Assembly (NCBI GenBank): GCA_001599815.1
Contig: BCIA01000004.1
Coordinates: 2,735,051-2,799,050 of the forward strand
Source: Furcasterigmium furcatum
Taxonomy: Eukaryota > Ascomycota > Sordariomycetes > Glomerellales > Plectosphaerellaceae
Length of the DNA stretch: 64,000 nt
Direction: 5' to 3'
The notes under the pieces were generated by a model that saw only the letters and a program-made list of their open reading frames with translations, did not search any database and was not told the DNA's origin. Below, piece after piece: positions 1 to 11,356 of this stretch. The position numbers and the translations under genes were made by a program. Numbering within the stretch: position 1 is the stretch's first letter; every line of letters begins with the position of its first letter.

Positions 1-445
1 GGCCGAAAAAGCTACCGGATCTGTCTAGGAACGGTCCGGCCTCGGCCCCGAGACTATGAGGGGGTGAAGGCGCCACTCGGCGCCCGGATTGCACCATCTG
101 AGTGACGCCCCACGGCCACGGTCCCGGCGCCCTCCGGCCGATGATCGGGATGCATCGTGTTCAAGGGTGGCACCTGGATGAGCTGACATGGGAAGCGATG
201 CGCTGCTTGGCTTGCGGGGCTGCTCGATGGATGGCTTGCGGCATTCCATCACGGCCGCATCCTTATCTAGCACCAGTGCCAGCGCCCGGGACCTGGAGTC
301 GTGATCACTTCATCTCACCCCTCGAGCACGTCACCCTCTGATTTCGTGAAGCTTGCTTGCATCGATACTCAGTGAGAGTCTCACTCGAAGAAATCAGGAT
401 CCCTGAACCAACCGGAAACACACCGTCCCTGGAACACTAAGCGCG
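1..445. other. Upstream flank of the monooxygenase gene
   Basis: No convincing gene. Short open frames on both strands have no recognisable protein features and no splice pattern. The last 150 bases or so are the likely promoter and 5' leader of the monooxygenase gene that starts at 446. Confidence 0.5.
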
Positions 446-2309
446 ATGGGTGACAGCAACGGCACAAGCGCTTCGGCGCCTAAGAAGAACCTGGTGATCA
501 ACGCCTTTGTGGAAATGTGTATGTCACTCACTCACACGGCGGCCTCTCATGGAGACCAAGCATGCTGACTCCAGTATCCCCTTACAGGCAGTGGTCACCA
601 GTCCCCTGGCCTCTGGAGACACCCCGATGATGAATCATGGCGCTTCAACGAGGTCAGTCACTGGGTTGAGCTGGCGAATATCCTCGAGGAGGCCAAGTTC
701 CATGGCATCTTCATCGCCGATGTCCTAGGTAAGCTGCATCTCAGGCTGCGATGTACAGTCAAGTATTGACAAAATCTACAGGCGGTTATGATGTCTACTC
801 CAAGTCCCTGGACCCCGCAAAGATCTCGGGAGCACAATGGCCCGTCAACGAACCGCTCGCTGTCGTCTCGGCGATGGCGGCCGCAACCAAGAGCATCGGC
901 TTCGGAGTTACCGTGTCAACGACCTACGAGCAGCCCTACCACCTTGCTCGCAGGCTCTCGACTGTTGACCATCTGACTGGCGGTCGGTGAGTGTTCCCTG
1001 ACTCAAATCATCGGCCATTGAAGCTGTCAGCTGACCTTCTTCAGTCTTGGTTGGAACGTATGTCCTGTGTGAGGTCCTGCGCGGAAACAGCACAGCTGTA
1101 CTGACAACAACAGATTGTGACGAGCTATCTCGACTCAGCTGCCAAGAACATGGGCTTCAAGGAACAACTTCAGGTACAAACTCCTTTGTCCTTTCATACT
1201 TTGTCAGGCGCATCCTCGCTGATCATCCTCCCACAGCACGATGAGCGCTACGCCCAGGCCGAAGAGTACGTCAAGGTCATGTACAAGCTCTTCGAGTCCT
1301 CCTGGCGCGACGACGCCGTGAAGCTCGACCGCGCCTCCGGCATCTACACGCAGCCCGACCTCGTCCGCCGCATCGACCACGAGGGCAAGTACTTCAGCGT
1401 CCCGGGGCCTCACATCTGCCAGCCCTCGCCGCAGCGCACCCCGCTGCTCCTGCAGGCCGGCACCTCGCGCGCCGGGAAGCAGTTCGCCGCGCAGAACGCC
1501 GAGGCCATCTTCGTCTCCGCCCACGCGCCCGCCGTCTGCGCCAAGAGCATCGCCGAGATCCGCGAGCTGGCCTCCACCCAGTACGGGAGGAACGGCAAGG
1601 ACATCAAGGTTCTGGCGCTCGTCACGCCCATCCTGGGCCGCACGGAGGAGGAGGCACAGGCGAAGCTGGCCGAGTATCGCAAATACGCCTCCCTCGAGGG
1701 AGCGCTGGCTCTTTTCGGCGGCTGGACTGGCATCGACCTGAACCAGTACGGTGACGACCAGGAGCTGCGTCAGGTTGAGAGCAACGCCGTCAAGTGAGTA
1801 GGGCCATTTACGTACTTCTGAACGCAGTCACTGACTATTCACAGGTCCACTGTCGAGGGCTACGCCAAGTTCTCCCCCGGAACCTCCAAGTGGACGAAGC
1901 ACACCATCGCCGAGCACGTCTCCCTGGGCGGCAACGGACCGATCCTTGTCGGCACGCCGGAGCAGGTGGCCGATAACCTCGAGACCTGGATTGAGGAGGC
2001 TGACGTCGATGGATTCAACTTTGTGAGTGCCCCGAGTCTCAATGCGCCGTCTTCTGCATAACCTACTGACACTCTCGAAACCAGGCCTATGTTCTGTTCC
2101 CCAAGTCGTTCCAGGAGATCTCCGAGCTCCTGCTCCCCGAGCTGAGGAAGCGCGGTCTGTTCTGGGATGACTACGCTGTCCCTGGGGGAACTTACCGCGA
2201 GAACTTCTACCGCAAGGCTGGACAAAAGAGGACCCCTGATGAGCATGTCGCCACGACGTACAGGTGGCAGGCTGGTGTGCCGGCCGAGGAGGCAGCGATT
2301 CCTCAGTGA
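446..2309 (+). CDS. NtaA/SnaA/DszA-type FMN-dependent monooxygenase
   Basis: This is a bacterial-luciferase-fold flavin monooxygenase of the nitrilotriacetate/dibenzothiophene-sulfone type, which uses FMNH2 supplied by a separate reductase. Eight exons join cleanly: 446-518, 588-728, 782-986, 1045-1057, 1114-1173, 1237-1793, 1845-2022 and 2085-2309, giving 483 residues, close to the family's usual 440-490. All donors are GTRNGT-like except GTACAA at 1174. Family segments visible are an N-terminal HPDDESWRFNEVSHWVELA-like stretch, YDVYSKSLDPAKISGAQWP, VSTTYEQPYHLARRLSTVDH and LLQAGTSRAGKQFAA, followed by the C-terminal GTPEQVADNLETW segment. Exon 4 is only 13 nt and encodes LGWN. In fungi these enzymes are often xenobiotic or sulfur-scavenging oxidases; the substrate cannot be read from the sequence. 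The start at 446 is the first ATG in frame. Confidence 0.9.
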
Positions 2310-2929
2310 GATAGAGGTCATAGAACCAATTGAACACATACCAGTGAGCCAAGTGGGTTGCGACTGCGATACAGATCGTTATGCAATGGCCGTGACATTT
2401 TCGGAGCCTCTAAATTGGTCACACAGGTATCGAACCTGGACAATGCGATTGAGGGCGCATCTCAATGGAACCTGAACGTACAATGTGTCCAAGTCCTCAT
2501 CAACCATGTCTTCTTCCTTGGGCGGCGGATTTACAAACAGAGAAGTCAGCGTGGGTTCCAGTGCGGCTAGGTTATGTCTATACAACCATGTTCCTGTGTC
2601 AAGTTGTTGGAACGACTTCGCGCGCTCCCGGGTCAAGACTTACACCGCGGGTCCAGGTCTAGCAAGGCGACTCTGCTCAGATTCACAACAAAAACAAACT
2701 CCGACAGATTCACCATCGCGGCAGCAGAACCTCTGCAATCACCACAGAACACTTTCGTTTCCCTGGTATAAATCTGCAAGCCACGAAGGTCCATTCTACA
2801 GATCCCCTTCGTCTCACACAACACACAACCCATCAATCAACACTTATCCTCCCCTCTCACACAAACAATCGCAAAGCTTCGGCAACCAGACGTCACGGAA
2901 CGAGCAAATCCCCTTGCACGTTGCCGGAG
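2310..2929. other. Intergenic region, promoter of the acidic protein gene
   Basis: No gene seen. Open frames here lack recognisable features. The 200 bases before 2930 are rich in C and A with CT runs, as in many fungal promoters and leaders. Confidence 0.5.
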
Positions 2930-3712
2930 ATGTCGAACCATCGCACCGACGACGGCCGTTCAGGCTGGCTTCACGTTTGCACTTCCCCGGAGGACAACAA
3001 CCAGCTCTCCCCTGAACGATCACACTGGGAAGAAGAGCTGGAGCAAAGCGGCAGGCCGAAGACCCCTTCTCATTGCCCATCTTACTCTGCGCTTCTCATC
3101 CCGGAGCCTTCTGGCGGTGCCTCTCTTCGCCGGAACTCCTCGCCTCCCCCTACCCCTCGCATTGAAGTGAGCCCTCCCGGCGATGCCCCTGTGCAGCATG
3201 CTGCCCCCTCCTGGGCGATCTCTGCCATAGAGGCCAACGAGCGAGCCCGTATCGGCCGCGAAGCCGCCTCATGGCGCCCGCCTCGCCACCTTCGCCCGAA
3301 CGCCCTTGGGCTGACTGCCGAAGCCGTCCAGGGTTCCGCCTCTGGTGCCATTCAGTACTTCCGTGGACGCATCCCTGGGCGCAAGTCCCGGTCCCATAAG
3401 AAGAAGACCATCGCCAAAGACGAGACTGACTCTGAGGCTCTCGAGGAGGGCTGGTCCGACGACGAGCAAGAGCTGGAGGAAGACTGGGAGGACCTGGACG
3501 ACGACTGCCTGCAACTCCCTTCCGAGCGCCCCTGGCCCGGCCAGACTGATCGCGAGGACGTCATGAGCCGCATCCGCGAGCAGATTGCTGTTGGTGGAGC
3601 CAAGATCGTGGCGGTCAGCAAGTATGAAGAGATTGCAGAGGCCGTTGGTTCGGAGATCGCTAACCTCTCGGGCAGGCTCTCTCCGAACTCGAAGAAGCCT
3701 GCTTCTCGGTAG
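2930..3712 (+). CDS. Hypothetical acidic protein
   Basis: I do not recognise this 260-residue single-exon protein. The frame is open a few codons upstream, but the first ATG is at 2930 (MSNHRTDDGRSG). The N-terminal half is Pro/Ser-rich and looks disordered. Around residues 95-140 there is a more ordered part (AISAIEANERARIGREAASW). A basic run (GRKSRSHKKKT, about residues 150-160) could be a nuclear signal, and it is followed directly by a strongly acidic tract (about 160-190, EELEEDWEDLDDD-like). The C-terminus (about 200-255) is likely helical (VMSRIREQIAVGGAKIVAVSKYEEIAEAVGSEI; quoted in pieces: VMSRIREQ, KYEEIAEAVG). Codon use is that of an expressed gene. A nuclear or chaperone-binding role would be a guess. 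Confidence 0.65.
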   Translation: MSNHRTDDGRSGWLHVCTSPEDNNQLSPERSHWEEELEQSGRPKTPSHCPSYSALLIPEPSGGASLRRNSSPPPTPRIEVSPPGDAPVQHAAPSWAISAIEANERARIGREAASWRPPRHLRPNALGLTAEAVQGSASGAIQYFRGRIPGRKSRSHKKKTIAKDETDSEALEEGWSDDEQELEEDWEDLDDDCLQLPSERPWPGQTDREDVMSRIREQIAVGGAKIVAVSKYEEIAEAVGSEIANLSGRLSPNSKKPASR

Positions 3713-4892
3713 GCGTCTCGACTCCGGGTCATGGGGGTGGATTTTCCTTTGTAACACGGAGCGCGAGGACATGGCTTTAGCTTACATGGCGGCCAGGGTG
3801 GCCAACAGGACTATTGTTTTTTCTTGGGCAACGTCCAGCTTCTTGGTCATATCCAGGATACACGGGCCAAGGAGTACGAGTAATACATTTTTTTTTCGCT
3901 TTGACTATTTGACGATGTGATATCATGACTGCAATTTACAATCCGTGAAATGAGAGCTGACATACGAAGACTATGACTGCTTGAGCTTTAAATTCACTCA
4001 GAGAATCACAACTCAAGTGGGGCAAAGACAGAGAGCGCATTGGTGCAGATGCATAGGTCAGACTTTGACGAGCATACACAGTGGGTGGATGGCCTTATCA
4101 GGCAGTTTATCTTTGTTGGTCCCTGATATTCACTTCGGGAGAGGCTGAACAAGAGCTGGGCAGGAGCGGGATCGCAACTTGTCAATACGCGCTCCTGAGT
4201 TGCCAGTTTGGGCGTAGAATAAGAGGACTTGCCCCTTTTTCAGGCGAAAATCCTGCTCCTTCCTTGATTGCTGCTCTCTCCTGAGTTGCGGCTCAGGCTC
4301 ACCCACTCTTGAGGGAGCTTGACGCGCTCACTCTCGCATTCACGTTAAAGAGAGTCGCGGCCTGCAGCGGTCGCCCTTAGTTCCAAGCCGTGCTTCGCAT
4401 TAGAGTTGTCATCTTTCTGCTAACCTCTCTCACCACAACCACCACCGTTTCTCCTGTTTGCAATTCCATCATCGCGCACCAGTTTCTAGCTCCGTTTTGA
4501 CGCCCAAAAGAACATATCAACACTTTGCGCGCAAGTCCAGCGGTCATGGGATATATCGAGAGCCTCCAGAAGGGGCATGCGGCCAGCCTTGCCGCCGCCG
4601 TGGGTGTTGGCGTCGAGGTATGCGCTCCCTGATCTTTCCAGCACATCTGAAGTCATCGCGGCCCTGTACGTGAATGATGGACCCGCGTGCCGCTGCGCAG
4701 CTCTTTCCGCAGGTTGCTTAACGACGCGGGTCTCGACGCAGGTCTCTTTGTCGTCAACGAAGACTGAGGCACTGGCTCTTGATTCTTCCCTGCTCGCAAC
4801 TCTCAAACCTCTCCATCTTCCATCTCTCACAACCAGCCTCCAACTCTCCTCTCCTTCATCCATACTCAAGCATCCTCCAAACTGACAGCATC
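3713..4892. other. Intergenic region upstream of the MYND gene
   Basis: No complete gene. It holds a short protein-like ORF at 4546-4632 that ends at a GTATGC splice-donor-like site, and a long CT-rich leader (about 4790-4890) typical of fungal 5' UTRs just before the MYND-gene ATG. The part at 3713-4300 shows nothing I can interpret. Confidence 0.45.
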
Positions 4893-7139
4893 ATGGCACA
4901 GGAACTGAACATATCCGACGCTGCCAAGCTCATCTGCCAGGAGATTGACACCTATCTCTGGCAGTCGGGCATCAGCCAGTCCTTCTCGCGCAGCTTCCGC
5001 CTCGACCGCATCCCCAAGACCGACCCCATGGAGCTCCTGTTCAAGAAGCTCCCTGGTCCCGTCGCGGACGGCCTCACCAGGCCCTTCGAGATGAAGAGGA
5101 TCACCGAGTTTCAGGCCAAGTACGACAAGGAGTTCGTCACCATCCTCTGGGGCTACTGCAACTCGGATCTTGAGAACGTCATCAAGCTGTCCAAGAACAC
5201 CTTCGCCGGCGACCTATGGTGGATCGGCCGCATCGCTTTCAGCCTTGGCGACAAGGAGGACATGAACAGCATCAAGAACTACTTCCTTCAGCTCCTTGCC
5301 CCCCTTGCCCCCCTCATCCTCCAGGGCGAAAAGCCCACTGACGCCACCGGTGAGAGTCTTCATCTCCTCGCCCGCTACTGCGCCTGGCTCCATGAAGGCC
5401 GCAAGGACGGCGAGACCCCCATCCCCGTTCGTCGATTTTCTGCCCTGAACATGGACGAGGAGCGCGTCAATGCCAACGACGCGTGCTCCGTCTGCGGCTT
5501 CGACATCAGGGGCCGCGTCAAGTTCTGCGGCGGCTGCACCCACCCCAGCTTCAAGGTCATGAACTCGGTCCGCTTCTGCGGCCAGCAGTGCATGGATGCG
5601 GCCTGGTCCCAGCACAAGAAGGTCTGCATCAGGCGCCAGACCCTCTTCCGTGCCGTCGAGATGTTCCAGGCCGTCGCCGACAAGTTCGAGGTTGCCACCT
5701 TCACCGGCTTCTCTCGCAGCATCCTCTACACGGACTTCCATGACAAAGCCCACAGCCACCTCTTCGGCGTCGCACCTCTGGCTTCGGAGAAGGATCTCTG
5801 GATCGGTGCCTCGGTCTTCTCTGAGGACGCTCAGAAAATCATCAAGAGCGCCAAGGGCGCTGAGCATCCGGGCCTCCTCCATTACGACATGGGCGCCGAC
5901 CTCTACATGCAGCTGAAGCCTCTCATTCACTTCACTCTCAGGGGTTCGTGTTTCTCCTCTCTCTTGTTCTCTTGATATACATGGTCTAACACCTTTGTTC
6001 CAGGTTCCTGCGAGAAGTTCTCCATCATCCACGCCTACATGCGCAACGCCCCCGACTACATCACCATGGGCTCCGACTTGAACGCCATCATGAAGGGCAA
6101 GCAGCCGATGTTCCAGCCTCATCCGGTGCTCTATTTCCGTCTCAAGGGAACCAAGGAAGACTACGTCCTCGACCTTCATTCCGGCATCTTCGGCTGGCGC
6201 GAGAGCCTCATCTCGTACAAGGTCTTCGTCCAGTGCCGCCTCGCGGGCATCGTCAAGATGACCCCCATCTACGAGGACGACCACGCCTGGGCCGACAAGG
6301 AAGAGCTCGGCCTGCGCCAGGCCCGCGACGAGGTTCTCAACGAGTTCAAGCCGCTCCTCAGGGACTTCAACAAGATCCTCGTCCCCGACATCGGCGGCAA
6401 CGGCAGCCTCTGGCAGATCTGCCACGTCAGCGAGGACGAGGAATTCGTCACCCGCCGCGCCCAGATCCTCGCCTTCACCGATGCGACCCTCGCCAGGATC
6501 ACCAAGCGCATCCGCGACGAGGCCAACTACCGCCTTTACTTCGTCTACGACGCCAACCCCTACTCCCACGACTTCCGCTACGGCGTCACCACCACCCCCA
6601 AGGACCGCAAGTTCTACGAGCGCGTCTGGATGACCAGCGAGCAGTACGAGAGGGACGTCGCCCCCTACTCGCCGCTCAAGAAGGGCCAGGACGTCGAGCA
6701 GACCAAGCAGCTCGCGGCCATATGGATGAAGCGCCTGGACGATGTCGCGGCCACCGTCGCCAGGGAGCAGACGGAGGCGGAGATCCTCGCTGCCGCCACC
6801 TCGCAGCTGGACCTGGCTGGCGAGGGCGTCAGCGCCGAGTTCGTCGCCAGGGTCCGCGAGAACTTCCGCAAGTGGCAGGGCCCGCCCCTGTACCCGGACG
6901 ACGAGGCGGAGTCGACCAAGCTGGTCATGGCGGCGCTCGACAGCATGGAGCGCGACGCCAAGAAGGCGCAGGAGGCCAAGGAGGAGGCGATCAGGCAGGG
7001 CAAGGAGTCGCTGGAGGCCCTGGAGGAGGGATCTATCTGCGAGCAGGTCCACAGCGCGAAGTCTCGCCACTTCAGGGCGATGAAGTACTTTGAGATTCGC
7101 CTGGCAATGATGGAGGCCGCCGAGAAGAAGAGTGGTTGA
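4893..7139 (+). CDS. MYND-type zinc-finger protein
   Basis: Two exons, 4893-5943 and 6004-7139, joined by a 60-nt intron (AGG-G|GTTCGT to CCAG|GTTCC), encode 728 residues. The only recognisable domain is a MYND finger at about residues 195-240: CSVCGF, then KFCGGC, RFCGQQC and a final HKKVC, giving the C-x2-C / C-x2-C / C-x3-C / H-x3-C ligand pattern. MYND fingers bind short proline-containing peptides in partner proteins. No SET domain follows; the C-terminal 480 residues contain a charged helical stretch near 600-690 and are otherwise unassigned. The start at 4893 follows a CT-rich leader. A weaker alternative is that a short exon at 4546-4617 splices into this gene at the CAG that ends codon 3, which would replace the first residues. 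Confidence 0.85.
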
Positions 7140-8021
7140 ATCAGCCGCTGGTTGTGATAAGGCCTCGTCGAGGGTGCGCCTCGGCGAGGGGCAATAACAT
7201 CGAGATGTCTGGCGTCTGGGCGAAGTGTGTATTGAGGCAGCGGTCAGTTGACCTCAAGGAATTCTAAACGCCTTGTCTCTGGGATTGATTGCCACTGAAT
7301 TTGCTGCTCTCTTGATGTGTCTCTAGGTGATTGAACTGCAGCTTCAGCATGGTGCGGTCTGCATCTGTTCCTTATTGATTTACAGGTAAGTTGATTGATT
7401 GTCTCACAGCAAGCTGATGATTGAGCAAGCTGATTGTCGAGTAACCTGATTGTCGAGCAAGCTGGCCATTCAGCAAGCAACACTTCTATGGAGCTGCTCT
7501 TCTAACAATAGCGTCCCTCAACTTCCTTGCTGTTTGAACGGCTGCGCCCTCAATCAGCTACAACTCGTTTTGCAACACGTTGACCTTGATGGGCTTTGAT
7601 GTTGTGCTGCTTCAGCAAGGAGCACATCAGACTTTTTGCCCCTTCGGCTAGCTGCTGCCTGAACAACTCGCTTGTCGTCACACAAACAAGCTGTTTGATC
7701 TTCCCGTCCAGGAAGCCGATCGTTGGGCAATCCAGTCTTCCAAGGCCGTGGTTGTTCAAACAGCCGATACCTTGATGTATTGCTTGCTATGGTATGTACA
7801 GATGTTGGCTGGACCTTTCCGCCGAGCAGGCAGCTTCTCGAGCAATTCGGCCCTTCAAAGGTCTGCACATCCGCCCATTCTGTTTCCGGCACGATTGTCC
7901 TTGAACCCATTGGCCTATCTGATACAAACCTTGTAGGCGGACATGATGACAAACGAAACCTCGCATCTACAACCTCTCGACATGGCATACACGGGGTGCC
8001 CAGGCGCTGACGGGAAATAAA
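7140..8021. other. Intergenic region with a 16-bp tandem repeat
   Basis: No intact gene. Apart from the tandem repeat at 7408-7478, the stretch has short ORFs on both strands with many stops and no recognisable motif. Confidence 0.5.
7408..7478. repeat. 16-bp tandem repeat, 4.4 copies
   Basis: Four consecutive 16-base units start at 7408, 7424, 7440 and 7456, followed by a 7-base partial unit. The unit reads approximately AGCAAGCTGATTGTCG, with units 2 and 3 differing at two positions. It lies 3' of the MYND gene in sequence without an intact gene. Confidence 0.85.
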
Positions 8022-11000
8022 ATGTCTTCTGCCTCCTCTCCATCCTGGTAGAGTTCATCTCTTCAAGTCACAGCTACCCCGGGTCCAAGAGCAAGACAAA
8101 CGCCGACGATGTTTCTGCTCTTTCACAGCCATCCTCGCCCACACTCATCCGTGGGCCAACCTCACATGCACCAAAGATTTTTACCTCCGGCCGGAAGACA
8201 GCCAAAGCAACACTGACGTACGATCATCTCCCCCCTCAAGCCTCCAAAGCCCCTCATGTCTATGTTTCTAAGCCAACTGGACAAGTCTCTGCAAAAGAAG
8301 ACCAACCGCACATCTCCCAACCCCATGTTCCTCGACAAGAGTTTCTCACCCCGACCACCACTCACTGCATCGAGGTGTTCAAAAGCCTGACGCTCCCTGC
8401 TCTCCGGACAGCCCCAATACATCAACCCGGGCCCTCCCCTCCCCCTTCGCATCACCACAGCACCAGCCCCCAAGGCACAAAAGTGTCGCGCCAGCCCAGT
8501 GGCACATACGAAGCCGAGCTCAGGGTGCTGCAATCCTCTATCGAGGACCGCCGCATGGTGTCACGGCTGCAATCGACACAGCCGGGTGCTCGCTCTTGCG
8601 GCGTGCCCTCTCCGAGGCAGTTGAAGAGCACGGGGGCAAACATGAAGTTGCCCGAACCCGTCTGTCAGTTGTACGACCCGAGATCCTATCTCTGCAAGGC
8701 CAGATTGCCACTCGCACCGCCCTCGAAAGAACCAGACACGGCCAGGACGATGACGATCTCTGGAATGCTGCGATGGGATATCTCGACTACACTGACGACC
8801 GAGATCTTTTCTTCCACCGGTCGTACAACGGTGGCAAACCGAAAAATCCTCAGTCAACATGCACAAGAGATCATTCGACAGTCGTGCAAAACACTTCGCT
8901 ACTTGGCAGCTTCGGGAGCTCGTCAAAATCAACAATTTCGGTGTGCGGAGCCGCTCAAGGTCCCTCCAAGGGCCCTACCATCAACAACACTGTTGATGAC
9001 CTCGGTGTCGGCAGTCTGACTCTTGACGGCCGTAAAACCAAAGTACGGTACTAATGAAGTCATTGAGATGCGCCTTCACCAGTGCGGCCCCCACGCACTC
9101 CGGAACAGCAGCCCATCTCAGCCGATGATTTGAGGTCTATCCTACAGAGCCCCGAGATGGCCCAGGTCGTCTGCACAAGCCATGTTCGGTTCTTCAAGCA
9201 CTCCCTTCTCATCACTCGCAGTTGCTTCCTCGGCTCCTTCGGCAACAATACATCTGAGCACCTCACATTCGCGTGAAAACACCCCGGGCCCTCGAACATC
9301 TCAAGCCCTTCTCTCTGATCAGGACACCACATAGAGCCTCGACAGCCCGAATGCCATTCGGCCGAAACGTCAGCGGCAACAAAACTGTTGGTGGCGCCGG
9401 GCCATGAACTAAAGTAGAAGAACGACCTGGCTCGGTCTGTCTTCGTTGCCACAACAGTACAGATCAGTCACTCGTTCCAACACCCCGACTGCATGTGCGT
9501 ACTTATTGGCTTGTTGCAGCCAGAGTCCTGCAACGACAAAAAGGATGGCAAAAGCCAAGGCCACTCCATACCCAGCAAGGTTCTTCATCTTCCCCAAGAC
9601 CACTCGCACCCCCGCCGACGGATTCGAGTACATTTTGTACTGTCCAACCGAACTCGCCTCTTCCCACAGTATCACCAGATCACCACGATGAAGGGTTCTC
9701 AGATGCACAACTTTGCCAAAATATTCCCGGGCCCGATGGACTGAATGAGGAAGCTCAAATGCTCGCCAAAATGATGCCAAGAGCGCATGAACGTTCAACA
9801 ATGGGAGGTTTCCGACTACCTGTTCCAATATCAACACCACGTCCACTTGTCCCCGTCGATAGTTTCTCCCTTTCATCACACCGACAAGACGCCAAATTCG
9901 CCAACTCATCCAGCCTACTCTCCGTCTATTGCTGCAAGAGTGGGCAACCGCAGTTCATCAATCCTCAGATCAGCTCTCGCGCTTGAATCATCCCGTTACC
10001 GCCTTCGTCTGGAAGTCCATCACAGGGTCGGGCCCTGAAAGTGGCCAGCATGCCCAAACCTTACTCTCTTGACCCTTGAATGTTCTCCCCATATTCAACC
10101 GCCCTTCAAACCGGGCCACCAACGAGAGCGCCATGGAAGAAAAGCCAAAGGCTGCCCTGAAACGCCAGCGAGCCTGGTTTGGTGACATCAATGATTTGGC
10201 AGCCCTCGCGACGCTCAGGGATCTCCGCTTCATGTCCAACTAGTGTCGTCAATATTTCCCCCTCCGCCCTGTGCCGGGCCCATTGTGGCAGCCTTTTGCG
10301 CAACGCGGCTGCCGACGGTCACCACTCGCATAGGAACCGGCTGTCGGGGGTCGTATCCCGTAAGACCCGATGTTGGCCATCAGCAAAACCACGATGGGCT
10401 CCTCAGACAGTTCCACCGCGCGCGACTGGACCCAACGCGCGATGGAACAAGTCAGACATGTCAGCGTCTGGGCGACGGCAACTCATGAACGGGCCCTTTA
10501 CGGGCCACGACCGGAGCGATCTCTCTGAGCTGAGAGAGATTCTGAAGGAAACAGAGGCCCCAGAGATTCTCACCGTGAGGCAGTGGAGAAATTCACTCAA
10601 GAGGCTCGAAGACAGATACATCATCGCTGAACTCGAGGCCAGGGTTCATGATCACCACCAGTGCCTCTACCACTACCCGAGGAAGAGGTCTCGACCAGCC
10701 CTAGCACTCAACCGGGACCTCCTCTTCCACCCGGCCGCTCGAAGCATCACTGCATCGGGTTTGCACCAGAGCGACTCCATGACTGAGCTTGGCTCGGCGA
10801 AGAAAATTTTCAAGTCCGACATGAAGGGAGAAGAGAAGCGTCCAAGCCTCTTCACGACTGACGAAGCGAATGCTGCTTCGCTCGGCAAGATATTCACCAC
10901 AGCATGGTACTTCTCGAGACTCTCTGCAAATGCAAACGAGGTCGAGATGCGAGCCAAATCCCAGCGCCAGCCATGGCCAGGCCGGACAACGGCGCGACAA

Positions 11001-11356
11001 GAACCAAATCGAGTCACTCAAAGATCTCAACAGAAAACTGCCTACTCACCAAGCTGGCAGCCAGTTTGCACGCATATATAGAATTCCCGATTGAGTCCTG
11101 CCATTGGGTCGTGTCAGGGCTGGTCATGACCTACCTGATGATGACGATACCCCCTTGCTCATCAGGCGGTCTCACAAAGGAGACCCTGGTCATGGAAGGA
11201 TCCGTGGGTTGTGCCCATCTCAGGTGGTTGGTCAATGAGCTGGCGATCAACAAAGCTTCTTTTCTTGTGGCACGTGTTTATGTAGAGCAATCTGTGAAGG
11301 ATTTCGGTGGTCGTGAGTCGGAGAAGCCGTTGTCGGATGCGTTGGTTGGCGGATAA
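8022..11356 (+). pseudogene. Decayed large gene, coiled-coil and Ser/Pro-rich
   Basis: Protein-like sequence continues along the plus strand but changes frame repeatedly, without plausible introns at the changes. Segments include about 8021-8600 (Ser/Pro/His-rich, then YEAELRVLQSSIEDRR), 8560-9054 (LRRALSEAVEEHGGKHEVAR, then DDDDLWNAAMGYLDYTDDRD), 9600-9986 (EEAQMLAKMMPRAHERSTMG), 10124-10243 (MEEKPKAALKRQRAWFGDIN, ending in a stop), 10240-11081 (SDLSELREILKETEAPEI, RLEDRYIIAELEARVHDHH), 10870-11094 (KNQIESLKDLNRKL) and 10904-11356. ATG TCT TCT at 8022 would be the old start, interrupted after nine codons. Adjacent fragments abut or overlap in different frames, which points to small insertions or deletions rather than splicing. 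I do not recognise the family; heptad-like segments suggest a coiled-coil protein. A highly spliced intact gene remains possible. Confidence 0.4.

Noticed and set aside
5214..7070. 618-codon minus-strand open frame
   Set aside because: Antisense shadow of the MYND gene caused by GC-rich third positions; the composition is Leu/Val/Gly/Asp-rich without any motif.
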